NCBI GenBank assembly: GCA_964619265.1
Contig: CAZUCE010000031.1
Location: 1 to 49,808, forward strand
Direction of reading: 5' to 3'
DNA from: CAZUCE01 sp964619265
GTDB lineage: Bacteria; Planctomycetota; UBA1135; GCA-002686595
DNA length: 49,808 nt
Of the stretch, positions 9,307-18,916 are shown in pieces. How positions within the stretch are numbered: position 1 is the first letter of the stretch; each line of letters opens with the position of its first letter. The position numbers were made by a program, and so were the translations under genes. Under the pieces are notes generated by a model that saw only the letters and a program-made list of their open reading frames with translations, did no database searches and was not told the DNA's origin.

Positions 9307-10367
9307 GGGGCTTGCGTATCGGCGGTCAGTTCGAGTTCGAGCACCATCGGTAGGTGATCTCCGCCCGCATCGGGCCCCAACTGCGCCGAACGGGCCACCA
9401 GGCCTTCGGTCCGCCACGCGTGGTCGATCCGCACAATCGGTGGCACGAACGGCAGCGGCGGATAGCGTCCGGCGATTGGAAAACTCGGACGCGGCGCTCC
9501 GCCACCCTCCCGATAGGCGTCGACCAGCCCGAGCCTCCCGAGCCGGGAACACAGGCCCGATGTCACGTTTGAATTGAAGTCGCCGACGATCACGGTGGCT
9601 TGCTGGCCCTCAAGCGCTTCACGCGCCATACCGAGCACGTCCTGCACGCTGGATTGATCGAGACCACGAATGCCGGCCGAAAGGTCCAAATGACAAACCA
9701 CGACTTTGAGGGGGGTGCCGTTCACATCGAGCTCGCAGATCAAGTGCCGGCGGCCGCCCGCCAGTTTTGCGAAGCGTCCGCTCACAATCGGATAGCGACT
9801 CCACAGCCCGCGCCCCAGGAACCCGGTCGCCACCGCGAGCCGATAGGGATATCGGTCCCCCAGCCGAGCCTCCATTTCGAGCGCATTGGCCTGACTCAGC
9901 TCCTGCAGCGCGACCACATCCGCATCGAGCTGTTCGACGAGGTCGACGACCTCTTTTGGATCCGCCACCGACTCGCCGGGGTTGAAGCTCAGCATCTTGA
10001 GCAGCTGCGATTCTGGACTTCCGCCCGGTGCTCTGGGTACAGGATTCGGCGCGACCGACAACCACCAGGCCGCGGTGGCCACCGCCGGAACCACCGACAG
10101 GAGGGCCAGCCCGCGGCTGCGCATCCACCACAGCACCGGAGCCGCCAGCAGGAGCAGCGCAGCGATCGGCGGCAGGAGGTTTGCGAACAGCGAGGCCGGC
10201 CATAGCCATCCAAGCGCCAGGGGCCCGGCGCCCAATCCGGCCAAGGCGCACAGAATCGAGAGCCCACACAGAGTCCGCAGCAGCCGAGCCGCCTTGGATC
10301 GATCGGGGAATCCGGAGGCCCCAAGGGGGGCCTCCTCGGGCTTTGGTTTCGTTCCGGCTTGGATCAC
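9294..10367 (-). CDS. Endonuclease/exonuclease/phosphatase family membrane protein
   Basis: A 357-residue protein with a GTG start. An N-terminal region of three hydrophobic segments (about residues 30-105) is followed by an EEP-fold domain. Its catalytic motifs are visible: LLKMLSFNPG (the N-containing first strand), VVALQELS with the metal-binding Glu, VVVCHLDLS, VIVGDFNSN (the GDFN motif), and RIDHAW with GGDHLPMV at the end (catalytic Asp/His). Members cleave phosphodiesters in DNA, phosphoinositides or sphingomyelin; the substrate here is unknown. The predicted topology places the EEP domain outside the cytoplasm or just at the membrane. The last residues and the TAA stop come from the edge of the nested palindrome, so the C-terminus may have been altered by its insertion. 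Confidence 0.85.
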   Translation of the reverse strand: MIQAGTKPKPEEAPLGASGFPDRSKAARLLRTLCGLSILCALAGLGAGPLALGWLWPASLFANLLPPIAALLLLAAPVLWWMRSRGLALLSVVPAVATAAWWLSVAPNPVPRAPGGSPESQLLKMLSFNPGESVADPKEVVDLVEQLDADVVALQELSQANALEMEARLGDRYPYRLAVATGFLGRGLWSRYPIVSGRFAKLAGGRRHLICELDVNGTPLKVVVCHLDLSAGIRGLDQSSVQDVLGMAREALEGQQATVIVGDFNSNVTSGLCSRLGRLGLVDAYREGGGAPRPSFPIAGRYPPLPFVPPIVRIDHAWRTEGLVARSAQLGPDAGGDHLPMVLELELTADTQAPPDR

Positions 10368-10618
10368 GTGGGGGATCGGTTGGCCGGCATTTTGCCTGCC
10401 CGGCCGCCGTTTGAGGCCTTCCGGCCGATCTACCAGCCCGAACGACCCGATCTTGGGGGAAAATAGGCCAAGGCCCGTTCGCCTTTGGGGAGCACGGCAC
10501 TCCTCGGCTGTGGGGTGCGTCTACCTCCAGGTGAGCCCCGGACTCCGCGTCCGAAGGGCCTGAACCGCTCGGCGTGCCTGCCTCCACGTTCTCCGCTGTG
10601 ACTTTCGAACGACTCCCC

Positions 10619-12289
10619 ATGCAACGGACCGCCCTCTCCAGAGGCTTCGCCGCCGGACTCCTCGCCCTCATCGTAGCTGGCCCGGTGAGCGCCCAGCTCG
10701 GCACCTCCGGCCCCGCTGTCTATCGCCGCGGCGTCCTTGGCGCAGACCTCGAAATCGAGTTCAACGGCCCGGCCCTCGGAACGGGCATCTGGCTGCTCGC
10801 TGCGAGTTCCGGCCCCACCCTGCTGCCCTGCGCGGCCGCCGGATTGCCCAACCAGCTGGAGCCGAACATCGGTACTTCGTTCGTGTTCTCCGGGATGGCG
10901 TTCGACGCCACAGGTCAGTTCCTTTGGAATTCCCCCCTGCCGGCCAGTCCCGCGCTGGCTGGGTTCGAGCTGTACGCCCAGTCCATCAGCCTGACCCCAT
11001 TCGCCCCGTGCCCGGTCACCGGCATCTCGAACGCTCTGCGCTTCTCGCTGATTCCGCCTTCGAATTCAGTGCTCACGATCGGTTCGATGGTCGTCCCGCG
11101 CCGCAGCCACAGCTTCGACGAACTGCCCGATGGCACGGCGGTGCTCACCGGCGGCGAGAATCCGGACCCAGGCAACCCCTTCCCACTCAGCAGCATCGAG
11201 ATCTACGACCCACTGCGCGAGCAGTTCGAGCTCATCGGACTGACGTTGCCTTCCGCCCGCACGCGACACACCACGGCGGTCCTCCCGAACGGGACCCTCT
11301 TGATCAGCGGAGGCGTCGGAGCTGGCGGGGAGGTCCTCGACACCGCGCTGTTGTTCGATCCCGTCGGCGGCGGCTTCCAACAAATTCCTCCCATGAACGC
11401 CGCGCGGGTTCACCACCGCGCCACCGTCCTGGAAGGTGGCCGCGTCTTGGTCACCGGCGGCGTGGCCGGCGGCGCGGGCAAGGCCTACAACTTGAGCTCC
11501 GAATTTGGCTTCCCCGACGCGTTCCCGACCTCAGCCCAAACCCCCGACACCCTCAGCCAGGTGGCCGCTGAGCTGTTCGACCCTCAGACCCAAACCTGGT
11601 CGACCGTCCAAGCGAACCTGCTGCCGCGCGTCGGGCACGCCGCCACCTTGCTCAACAACGGTACGGTCCTGATCACAGGTGGCCTGGTGTTCCAGGGACA
11701 GACCGGCCTGCTGGATGAGACACCCATCGTCACCGTCTGGGACCCGGCTACGAACGCGACCAGCTCGCTGATCGTTCCCGAGCTCGCCCGCTCCTTCCAC
11801 GATCAGATCTCCACCGCCGCTGGTGGCGCGATCGTCACCGGCGGCGGCACGGTCAACTACACAGCCAACACCTTCGAGTTGAATTCAGGCGGCGGCCTGC
11901 CCACCGCGGTCTTCGATGCTCCCCTTGCCGGCACCCTCTCGGTCACCCAACCGGCCATCGGTGGCCCGCCCGATCCGGCGCCCTTGGTAAGCATCTTGTG
12001 TGTTCCGCCGGACAGTCCGAACCCGCGCTACTACGTGATCACCTGTCCGGAACCCCGAGATATTCCGCCACCGATCATGGGCGACCCCGCCGGCTCGCGC
12101 CAGGTGTACCTCTTCGACGCAGCCTCCCTCAGTTGGTCGCCGGTCGTCGAACTCGTCTTCGAGCGCCCCGGTCACACCGGGCTTTACTTCGACTCGATCG
12201 AACGTGCGGTGGTCACCGGCAGCGCCTGGCCGACCCCGATCGGATCCGTCGGATTCGACCGCACGGCCGAAGTGTTCTCGCTTCCCTAG
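10619..12289 (+). CDS. Secreted kelch-repeat protein
   Basis: A 556-residue exported protein. The N-terminus is a typical signal peptide (basic start, then LLALIVAGPVSA with cleavage likely before QLG). After an N-terminal beta-rich region come several kelch-type repeats, recognisable by blades such as RTRHTTAVLPNGTLLISGG, VHHRATVLEGGRVLVTGG and VGHAATLLNNGTVLITGG. Each has an H.A..L.dG.vlvtGG pattern followed by a YDP or FDP turn. Such beta-propellers bind proteins or sugars, and a galactose-oxidase-like propeller is the fold analogue; no oxidase active site was recognised. The start at 10619 is favoured over the upstream ATG at 10574 because it begins the signal peptide. It converges on the kinase gene with only 4 bp between the stops. 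Confidence 0.85.
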   Translation: MQRTALSRGFAAGLLALIVAGPVSAQLGTSGPAVYRRGVLGADLEIEFNGPALGTGIWLLAASSGPTLLPCAAAGLPNQLEPNIGTSFVFSGMAFDATGQFLWNSPLPASPALAGFELYAQSISLTPFAPCPVTGISNALRFSLIPPSNSVLTIGSMVVPRRSHSFDELPDGTAVLTGGENPDPGNPFPLSSIEIYDPLREQFELIGLTLPSARTRHTTAVLPNGTLLISGGVGAGGEVLDTALLFDPVGGGFQQIPPMNAARVHHRATVLEGGRVLVTGGVAGGAGKAYNLSSEFGFPDAFPTSAQTPDTLSQVAAELFDPQTQTWSTVQANLLPRVGHAATLLNNGTVLITGGLVFQGQTGLLDETPIVTVWDPATNATSSLIVPELARSFHDQISTAAGGAIVTGGGTVNYTANTFELNSGGGLPTAVFDAPLAGTLSVTQPAIGGPPDPAPLVSILCVPPDSPNPRYYVITCPEPRDIPPPIMGDPAGSRQVYLFDAASLSWSPVVELVFERPGHTGLYFDSIERAVVTGSAWPTPIGSVGFDRTAEVFSLP

Positions 12290-12293
12290 GTCG

Positions 12294-14783
12294 TTAGTCG
12301 GCTGAAAATTTCGCAACGAATCGCACACCCGTTTGAGGGCGGCGATCGTCGAGCCCAAAATTGAACGGGCTAGCCCGGAATTGCCACAGCTGCGGCGCCT
12401 GCTCCAGCCCCCAGGTGGAATCGGGGCCGTGCGCCCGGCGCCGGTCGGGATCGAGTCCGCCATCGGGGACCATCGAGTTCTCGCCCCCCCATTCCTGCAC
12501 GTTGCCGAGCAGGTCGTAGAGGCCGAACGGATTTGCCGCGGCCGACCCCACCTCCTTGGGACTCTGCTCGTCCAAGTTTTCGAATTCGGACCAACGGCTC
12601 TGATCGTCTTCACCGCCCCACCACACGACGCTGTCGACTCCTCCGGCCGCCGCGGTCAGCCACTGATCGGTTGTCGGTAAATCCAAACCCGCCGCCAGAC
12701 CCAAGGCGTCCGCATCGTTGGCCGAAAGGCCTCGCTTCGGCCTGAGCGGCCGCTCACCGGGCCCTAGATCGAATCCCAATCGATCGGCTTGACCCTGGGT
12801 CAGTTCGTACTTCGCGATCAGGAACGGCTCGACCTCGCGATGGCCGAGGCCAGCCAGTTCGGGCGGCAAATTTAGCTCTACCTTCACACCGATCAGCGGA
12901 TCAACTCGCGTCGCGGGAAGCGCCACGAGCAGCACGCCGCAGTGGGGATCCAAAGGATGAAGCGGGGTCGCGAGCAATTCGGAGAGCTCTCCACGCAAGC
13001 GCTCGATCGATGCGCTCGGCAGGTGCTCGAAGACTTCGAAGCCGCTTTGGGGATCCACGCCGCGGGGCAGCCAGCCGGATCGCTTGGCTGGAGCCCTCCC
13101 GCGATCCGCTACCGCGTCCCAAGCCCGTTCGAATTCCGGCTGCTGCTCCAGAGTTTCGATCGACCTCGCGGTGTCGATCCGCGCCTGAACACGGGCGATC
13201 TCTCCGGTATCGGGATCCGCTAGCTCGCGCACGGCCAAGAGCAACGTGCGTTGCTTGGCCTGCCTCCAGCGATCGACCTCGTCCGCGCCTGCTCCGACCT
13301 CAGGGATTTCGTGCGAGTCGTTGCGTTCCACCAGCCGCTCGGCGCGGGCTACAAAGTCGCGCAACCGCGGCAACTCGGACGGCAGGGCGGGCCACAGCCC
13401 GCGGAGCTCGGTCTCCCAGTCGTAAAGGCGCTCAAGATCCTGAAAACGCTCGGAAACCGAGCGCTCCACGTCGCGAACGAACAGGGTCGCAAACACACCG
13501 CCGACCGCCGCCAGGCTCGCCAGCACGGCTACCAGCGCCACGCCGGCGAAGCGCCGATTGCGACCCACCCACTTGCGAAACTCGGCCCATGGTCCGCTCT
13601 CGTAGGCAAGCACCACCCGGCCCTCGAGGAACGCCGAAAGATCGCGGCCAAGTTCGCCCACATCCGAGTAGCGTCGTTCGGGCTCACGCTGCATCGCACG
13701 CTCGCAAATCGCAACCAGCTCCGGCGACAGGTCGTCGGCGATCCGCTCGAGCTTGACGGGTGATCCGGCCCGTAAAGCGGACAGCTTCCCCTGCGCGCCT
13801 TCGACCTCCGCGAATGGCGCGCGACCCGCGCACACGTGATAGAGCATCGCGCCCAGCGCGTAGACGTCTGCCGTCGGATCCAGATCGGCCAGCTCTCCGC
13901 GCGCTTGCTCGGGCGGCATGTAGGCGGGCGTCCCCACCACGTCGCCATCCAAGGTCGCAAGCGGCTCATCCGGCGCCACGGTGGCGGGTGACTCGAACAG
14001 CATCTCGGCCAGCCTCTGCCCGCGCTCTGAGCGCCCCGATTCCTCCGACATGTCCCGCGCCAGTCCCCAGTCCATCACGTAGACCTCGCCGAAGCGCCCC
14101 ACCATCACGTTGGCTGGCTTCAAATCCCGGTGGATCACACCGCGTGAGTGTGCGTAGGCCATCGTCTCGCAGGTCCGTCGCAAGACACCGAGCGCGTGGC
14201 CTCTCGCCCCCCCGCCACCTGAATCCGCGCCTTCTTCAGTTCGCCGCAGCAGCTCCACCAGGGTCTCCCCCTCCACGAGCCGCATGGTGAAGAACGCGCG
14301 CCCCCGTTCATCGCGCCCCAGCTCGTGGATCGGCACGACGCCGGGGTGATCCAATTTCGAAGTGATCCGCGCCTCGTCCAGGAAACGGGCCAACGATCGA
14401 GAAAGGGTCGTCCCTGCGCTGCCCATGCCGGCCCGGGTTCGAACGACCTTCATGGCCAGCGTTCGATCCAGCACCGCGTCGCGCACCTGGAACACAACGC
14501 CCATCCCTCCCGTACCGACCACACCCTCCACCCGGTAGCGATCGTGCCTAGGCGCCTCTTCGTGATCGGATGCCGCTCCGCCTCGCCCCAGTTCGCGGGC
14601 GGCCAGCTCGTGGCTCATGTCCTCGAATTGCAGCCACAGGGAATGCAATTCGCGAAGCTCGTCCTCGACCTCCGCGTGTTGATCCACGAACTCCTCAAAG
14701 TCCGAACTAGGATCCTGCTCCACGTTCGCCAAAAAGCGTGCGAACAGCTCGTCCGCGTCGGTCGGTTCGGGGGCTTCGGTCAC
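12294..14783 (-). CDS. Membrane Ser/Thr protein kinase with C-terminal FGE-sulfatase-like domain
   Basis: An 829-residue protein. Residues 1-80 are an acidic N-terminal region. The PknB-like kinase domain spans about 83-390, with a glycine loop (GTGGMGVVF, 90-98), Lys112 (AMK), catalytic HRDLKPAN at 218-225, DWG in place of DFG at 238-240, and an intact GTPAYMPPEQ activation segment. One membrane segment follows at about 413-435. The C-terminal ~170 residues resemble the formylglycine-generating-enzyme/SUMF1 fold (LPTTDQWLTAAAGG, GLYDLLGNVQEW, GVRFVAKF), which in such kinases is thought to be an outer sensor rather than an active enzyme. The GTG start at 14783 overlaps the sigma factor stop as GTGA, which decides the start and links the two genes. 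A role in envelope or stress signalling through the sigma factor is inferred. Confidence 0.9.
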   Translation of the reverse strand: MTEAPEPTDADELFARFLANVEQDPSSDFEEFVDQHAEVEDELRELHSLWLQFEDMSHELAARELGRGGAASDHEEAPRHDRYRVEGVVGTGGMGVVFQVRDAVLDRTLAMKVVRTRAGMGSAGTTLSRSLARFLDEARITSKLDHPGVVPIHELGRDERGRAFFTMRLVEGETLVELLRRTEEGADSGGGGARGHALGVLRRTCETMAYAHSRGVIHRDLKPANVMVGRFGEVYVMDWGLARDMSEESGRSERGQRLAEMLFESPATVAPDEPLATLDGDVVGTPAYMPPEQARGELADLDPTADVYALGAMLYHVCAGRAPFAEVEGAQGKLSALRAGSPVKLERIADDLSPELVAICERAMQREPERRYSDVGELGRDLSAFLEGRVVLAYESGPWAEFRKWVGRNRRFAGVALVAVLASLAAVGGVFATLFVRDVERSVSERFQDLERLYDWETELRGLWPALPSELPRLRDFVARAERLVERNDSHEIPEVGAGADEVDRWRQAKQRTLLLAVRELADPDTGEIARVQARIDTARSIETLEQQPEFERAWDAVADRGRAPAKRSGWLPRGVDPQSGFEVFEHLPSASIERLRGELSELLATPLHPLDPHCGVLLVALPATRVDPLIGVKVELNLPPELAGLGHREVEPFLIAKYELTQGQADRLGFDLGPGERPLRPKRGLSANDADALGLAAGLDLPTTDQWLTAAAGGVDSVVWWGGEDDQSRWSEFENLDEQSPKEVGSAAANPFGLYDLLGNVQEWGGENSMVPDGGLDPDRRRAHGPDSTWGLEQAPQLWQFRASPFNFGLDDRRPQTGVRFVAKFSAD

Positions 14784-15445
14784 TCGGATTTCAACGCCCG
14801 GAGCAACGCGACCTTGGCACGGGAATGCAGCATGCGGGCCGCGTCGGCACTGGCCAGTTGCAGCCGCTCGGCCACTTCGCTCCACTCGAGCCCCGCATTG
14901 CGCAGTTCAATCGCTTTGCGCTGCCCATCTGGCAACTTGTCCACCGCAGCCCGCAGCCGCTGCTGCTGTTCTTCCCCGGACACCACTTGGCTCGGGGAGT
15001 CGGCTGAATCCGCCGGGTCGACCCTGAGTCGATTCGAATCCCCGTCGGGAGCCTCCAACGAAACTCGCCGTGCCGACTCACGCTTGGTCGCTCGATGGAA
15101 CCGAGCCTGCTCGCGCAGCTTGTTCTCGGCGACGGTCGCGAGCCAATTCACAAAGCCCGCCTCGGAACGCTGCTCGAACCGATCAAAACCCGCGCAAACG
15201 TCCACCATGGCTTCTTGCACCACGTCCAGCGACTCCGCGTCGCGCCGTAGCTCCCCGCCCATCCGCGCCCGGACGATCCGGTGTACCCGCGCGTGGTAGC
15301 GCTCGATCAACACCTCGAAGGCAGCCGAGTCGCCCCCTTGAGCTCGCGCGACCAGCTCGACGGTTTGGTCGAGCTCCTCCGGGCGCTCCGGGGGAGTCCC
15401 CTCACCCGGCGGGTTCGCCGAAGGTTCCTGGTCGTTCGCCGACAT
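14780..15445 (-). CDS. ECF-type RNA polymerase sigma factor
   Basis: A 221-residue protein with the two domains of ECF sigma factors. Region 2 covers about residues 28-105 (ALIERY-like FEVLIERYHARVHRIV, then DVVQEAMVDVCAGFDRFEQ). Region 4 covers about 155-215 (LPDGQRKAIELRNAGLEWSEVAERLQLASADAARMLHSRA, a helix-turn-helix binding -35 DNA). The two are joined by a polar, low-complexity linker. It is translated together with the kinase downstream, an arrangement common in Planctomycetota, where such sigma factors are thought to be controlled by the kinase; no anti-sigma gene is present beside it. The N-terminal 25 residues are Pro/Glu-rich and probably disordered. Confidence 0.92.
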   Translation of the reverse strand: MSANDQEPSANPPGEGTPPERPEELDQTVELVARAQGGDSAAFEVLIERYHARVHRIVRARMGGELRRDAESLDVVQEAMVDVCAGFDRFEQRSEAGFVNWLATVAENKLREQARFHRATKRESARRVSLEAPDGDSNRLRVDPADSADSPSQVVSGEEQQQRLRAAVDKLPDGQRKAIELRNAGLEWSEVAERLQLASADAARMLHSRAKVALLRALKSE

Positions 15446-15530
15446 CTATTCAGCATACGCCGGGCCGCCCAGGAGCCTGCGGCAAGCCCAGCGGTGGAGT
15501 TCCTGGTGGCGCCCCACCGGGTCGATTCGT

Positions 15531-16700
15531 TTAGCGGAAAGCCTGGATACCAGTCAATTCAGCACCCAGGGCGAGGGTGTGCACGTCGTGGGTGCCCTCG
15601 TAGGTGTAGACCGACTCCAAATTGCACATGTGGCGGCCGGTTTGGTACTCGAGGCTGATGCCGTTCGCGCCAAGCATGTCACGGCCAACGCGGGCCTGGG
15701 TCAAGGCCATGTGAACGTTGTGTCGCTTGACCATGTTGACCATGGCCGGCGTCATTTTGCCTTCGTCCTTGAGACGGCCCAAGCGCAGGGCCTGGAGCTG
15801 GCCGTTGGTAATCTGAGTCGCCATCTCCGCCAGCTTCATCTGGGGGATTTGATAGGCAGCCAGAGGCTTCTCGAAGACGATGCGATCCGCGATGTAGTTC
15901 TTCACCTCGTCGAAAACACCGAGCGCAGCGCCCAGAGCTCCCCAAGTGATGCCGTAGCGGGCCTGGGTCAAGCACATCAGCGGATTGCGCAGGGACTTGG
16001 TCTCCGGCATGCGCATGGAATCGGGAACGCGCACGTCCTCAAGAACCAGCTCGGAAGTCACCGAAGCGCGCAAGGACCACTTGTGCTTTTGCTCGGGGGC
16101 CGAAAAGCCTTTGAGATTCGTTGGGATGCAGAACCCACGGATGCCGTCCTCGGTCTGGGCCCACACGATGGCCACGTCGGCAACGGTGCCGTTGGTAATC
16201 CACATCTTGCGACCGTTGAGGATCCAGTCGTCTCCGTCCCGCTTCGCGGTCGTGCGCATGGCGCCCGGGTCGGAACCGGCGTCCGGCTCGGTCAGGCCGA
16301 AGCAACCGATCGCCTCGCCCTTGGCGAGCTTGGGCAGCCACTCGCGCTTTTGCTCTTCCGATCCGAAGGCATGGATCGGATACATGACCAGCGAGCCTTG
16401 CACGGAGACGTAGGAGCGCAGGCCAGAGTCGCCGCGCTCGAGTTCCTGACAAATCAAACCGTAGTGGACACTGTTGAGCCCAGCCCCGCCGTATTCCTCA
16501 GGGATGGTCGGTCCGAACACGCCCAGCTCGGCGAGTTCCGGAGTCATCTCGTGGGGGAACGTCCCCGCCTCGAAGTGCTCCATGATGACCGGCAGGAACC
16601 GCTCGGATACCCAGCTCCGCACCGTGTCGCGCACCATGCGCTCGTCATCGGAAAACTCGGAGTCGAGCAGAAGGAAGTCGAGTTGGCGGAAGGGCTGCAT
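15531..16700 (-). CDS. gcdH: Glutaryl-CoA dehydrogenase (acyl-CoA dehydrogenase family)
   Basis: FAD enzyme of 389 residues that oxidises and decarboxylates glutaryl-CoA to crotonyl-CoA in lysine/tryptophan breakdown. Evidence for the glutaryl branch: LRSYVSVQGSLVMYPI (with the Arg that holds the substrate carboxylate), FGLTEPDAGSDPGAM, the flavin segment WILNGRKMWITNG, FEKPLAAYQIPQMKLAEM, and the end GANGISLEYQTGRH, NLESVYTYEGTHDVH with catalytic Glu368. The gene stands alone, 85 bp downstream of the ECF gene start. Lysine catabolism partners are not in the window. A different short-chain acyl-CoA dehydrogenase is possible but less likely. Confidence 0.93.
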   Translation of the reverse strand: MQPFRQLDFLLLDSEFSDDERMVRDTVRSWVSERFLPVIMEHFEAGTFPHEMTPELAELGVFGPTIPEEYGGAGLNSVHYGLICQELERGDSGLRSYVSVQGSLVMYPIHAFGSEEQKREWLPKLAKGEAIGCFGLTEPDAGSDPGAMRTTAKRDGDDWILNGRKMWITNGTVADVAIVWAQTEDGIRGFCIPTNLKGFSAPEQKHKWSLRASVTSELVLEDVRVPDSMRMPETKSLRNPLMCLTQARYGITWGALGAALGVFDEVKNYIADRIVFEKPLAAYQIPQMKLAEMATQITNGQLQALRLGRLKDEGKMTPAMVNMVKRHNVHMALTQARVGRDMLGANGISLEYQTGRHMCNLESVYTYEGTHDVHTLALGAELTGIQAFR

Positions 16701-17030
16701 GGGGGGTGCGACAAGAGTCTCTTCGGAGATCGGAAGTCCGGCATCCTAGCAGCCCGTGCCAAAAGAGCCGTCACCGGATGTGCGATCGACGGCTGTCTTG
16801 GCAAGGTTGTCCTGACAAGGCGCATGGACGACTCGAATCCGCAGCTTCCGGGGAGCTTCCATGCACCCAGGGCAGGATTTGGGCGGGCTACCGGCACAGG
16901 ATCTGGACGCAGAGGCCCGCCCCGCTCGCACCTCGCCAGGACCACCGACCCGCGGCGCCGGGAGCCGGCCGGTCGGTTCCGCCAAGCGCAGGGCGCCGGC
17001 CTTGGGCCCGCGGGACGTAAGATCCGGCCT
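16701..17030. other. Divergent intergenic region gcdH / metG
   Basis: 330 bp between two divergent starts. It should contain the promoters of gcdH and metG. I see no tRNA, no convincing T-box (anti-terminator motif not found) and no strong hairpin. Weak short frames here are chance. Confidence 0.4.
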
Positions 17031-18749
17031 ATGTCCCGCACGCTCGTCACCAGCGCCCTCCCGTACGCCAATGGTCCGCTTCACTTCGGACACATCATCG
17101 GCGCCTATCTCCCAGCCGACGTCTACGTTCGCGCTCTGCGCATGCAGGGTGAGGAGGTCCTATTTGTCTGCGGGGCCGACGAACACGGGGTCGCTATCAC
17201 CATCGGAGCCGAGGCCGAGGGCATCCCGTTCGCGGACTACGCGACGAAGTGGCGGGATCACATCGGGGACACGTTTGAAAAACTCGACATTCGCTTCGAC
17301 CAATGGTCGGGCACGAGCGTCTGCCCACCTCACCGGGAGATCACCCAAGAGTTCTTCCGGCAACTCGTCGCCGGCGGCTACTTCTTCGAGAAAGAATCCG
17401 AGCAGCTCTTCTCCGAGGTCCAGGGCCGGTTTCTTGCGGACCGCTACGTCGTCGGGACCTGCCCCAAGTGCGGGCACGATCCGGCGCGCGGCGACGAGTG
17501 CCCGAGTTGCGGCTCTTGGCTCGACGCGCTCGAGCTCGGCAACCCACGGGCCAAGTTGGATGAGTCTCCGCTCACCCGCCGTACCACCCGTCACTGGTTC
17601 TTGGACCTACCGAAGATCCGGGACGAATTCCTCGGCGAGTGGGTGCGCGAGCACGACTGGAAGCCGAACGTTCGTGGCTTCCTGGAGGGGCTGTTGGAGA
17701 AGCTGCCGGCCCGGGCCATGACCCGCGACCTCGACTGGGGAGTGCCCCTGCCGATCGACGTCGCTCCGAGCGGCGAAGGCAAGGTGCTCTACGTGTGGTT
17801 CGACGCCCCGATCGGCTACGTGTCGATGACCGCCGAATGGTGTGCCGCAAATGGCGACCCCGAGGGCTGGCGCAAATGGTGGCAGTCCCAAGACACCAAC
17901 CTGATCCACTTCATCGGCAAGGACAATATTCCGTTCCACTGCCTGATCTTCCCGGCCATGCTGCACGGGCAAAAGCAGGGCTACGTGCTCCCCAAGGCGG
18001 TCCCCGCCATGGAGTTTTACAACCTCGAAGGACGTAAATTCAGCACCTCGGAGGGCTGGACGGTCGACATCCAGCGCCACCTCGAGACCTACGGCGCGGA
18101 CGCCACCCGCTTCCATCTACTCTCTTCCGCGCCCGAGTCGGCCGACAGCGATTGGACCTTCGAGGGGTTCCAGACGACCGTCAATTCCTCGCTGGCGGAC
18201 ACGATCGGCAACCTGGTCACGCGGGTGCTTCGCTTTTGCGACAAGCACTTCGATGGCTGCATCCCCCCGTTCGATCCGCGGTTCGAAGCCGAGCTTGACC
18301 AGATCCTGCTCGGGGACTGCGGCCCCCTTGAGGATCCCGGCACACAGATCCGGGCGTTTCGCTTCCGCAAGGCCTGTGAGGCCCTGGTAGGAAACGCCAC
18401 AGCGGGCAACGTGTTCGTCGACCGACTCGCCCCCTGGACGCTCCGCAAAACCGACCCCGAGCGTGCCGCCGCGGTCCTAGCCACCCTCGTCGAGTGGATC
18501 GGCTGCGTTGCCCGTTGGCTGGCGCCGTTCCAGCCAACGACCGCTCAGGCCATCTGGGCCATGATCGGAGGCCCCTCGAACGTAGAGGAAGCCGCATGGC
18601 CCGGTCTTCCGGTCGCTGGGTCCTGGAGAATCCTCCCGGCGCAGGCTGAGCTCGGCGAAATCGGCGCACCGTTCACCAAGATCGACGATGAGCAAGTCCA
18701 GGCCGAACGAGAAGCCCTGGAGCGCCGGCTGCGCTCGGGCCCGGCCTAG
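17031..18749 (+). CDS. metG: Methionyl-tRNA synthetase
   Basis: Class I synthetase of 572 residues that charges initiator and elongator tRNA-Met. The N-terminus has TSALPYANGPLHFGHIIGAY, containing the HIGH motif variant HFGH. A zinc knob of two CxxC pairs follows (CPKC and CPSC, residues ~144-162), then the WFDAPIGYVSMT segment and HFIGKDNIPFH. The KMSKS position reads KFSTS (EGRKFSTSEGW), a variant in which the middle Lys is lost. The protein lacks the C-terminal tRNA-binding (Arc1-like) domain found in some homologues. The ATG at 17031 is the first in-frame codon that gives the family N-terminus; the long open frame upstream is antisense to gcdH. Confidence 0.96.
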   Translation: MSRTLVTSALPYANGPLHFGHIIGAYLPADVYVRALRMQGEEVLFVCGADEHGVAITIGAEAEGIPFADYATKWRDHIGDTFEKLDIRFDQWSGTSVCPPHREITQEFFRQLVAGGYFFEKESEQLFSEVQGRFLADRYVVGTCPKCGHDPARGDECPSCGSWLDALELGNPRAKLDESPLTRRTTRHWFLDLPKIRDEFLGEWVREHDWKPNVRGFLEGLLEKLPARAMTRDLDWGVPLPIDVAPSGEGKVLYVWFDAPIGYVSMTAEWCAANGDPEGWRKWWQSQDTNLIHFIGKDNIPFHCLIFPAMLHGQKQGYVLPKAVPAMEFYNLEGRKFSTSEGWTVDIQRHLETYGADATRFHLLSSAPESADSDWTFEGFQTTVNSSLADTIGNLVTRVLRFCDKHFDGCIPPFDPRFEAELDQILLGDCGPLEDPGTQIRAFRFRKACEALVGNATAGNVFVDRLAPWTLRKTDPERAAAVLATLVEWIGCVARWLAPFQPTTAQAIWAMIGGPSNVEEAAWPGLPVAGSWRILPAQAELGEIGAPFTKIDDEQVQAEREALERRLRSGPA

Positions 18750-18916
18750 CGGGGGGCCCGCGAGGAAGGGGCCGCGCCGGATGCGCGGTCCAAAATTCGC
18801 CCTCGACGCAGGCCCCGCCCCGCCGGATGGAGCCGCCTGGAACAGCCGGCGCCGGGTCTTCCCATCCGCAAAAAGGGGCCCCTAGAGGGCCCTTGAGCCG
18901 CCTTTCGCCTACAAAA

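Noticed and set aside
9039..9353. Small frames inside the palindromes (e.g. encoding CILLWHRIP-like peptides)
   Set aside because: They occur on both strands because the element is a palindrome. No start context or homology supports translation.
15579..17030. Open frame extending metG upstream by about 480 codons
   Set aside because: It is antisense to gcdH, whose motifs are complete. The metG family N-terminus starts at 17031.
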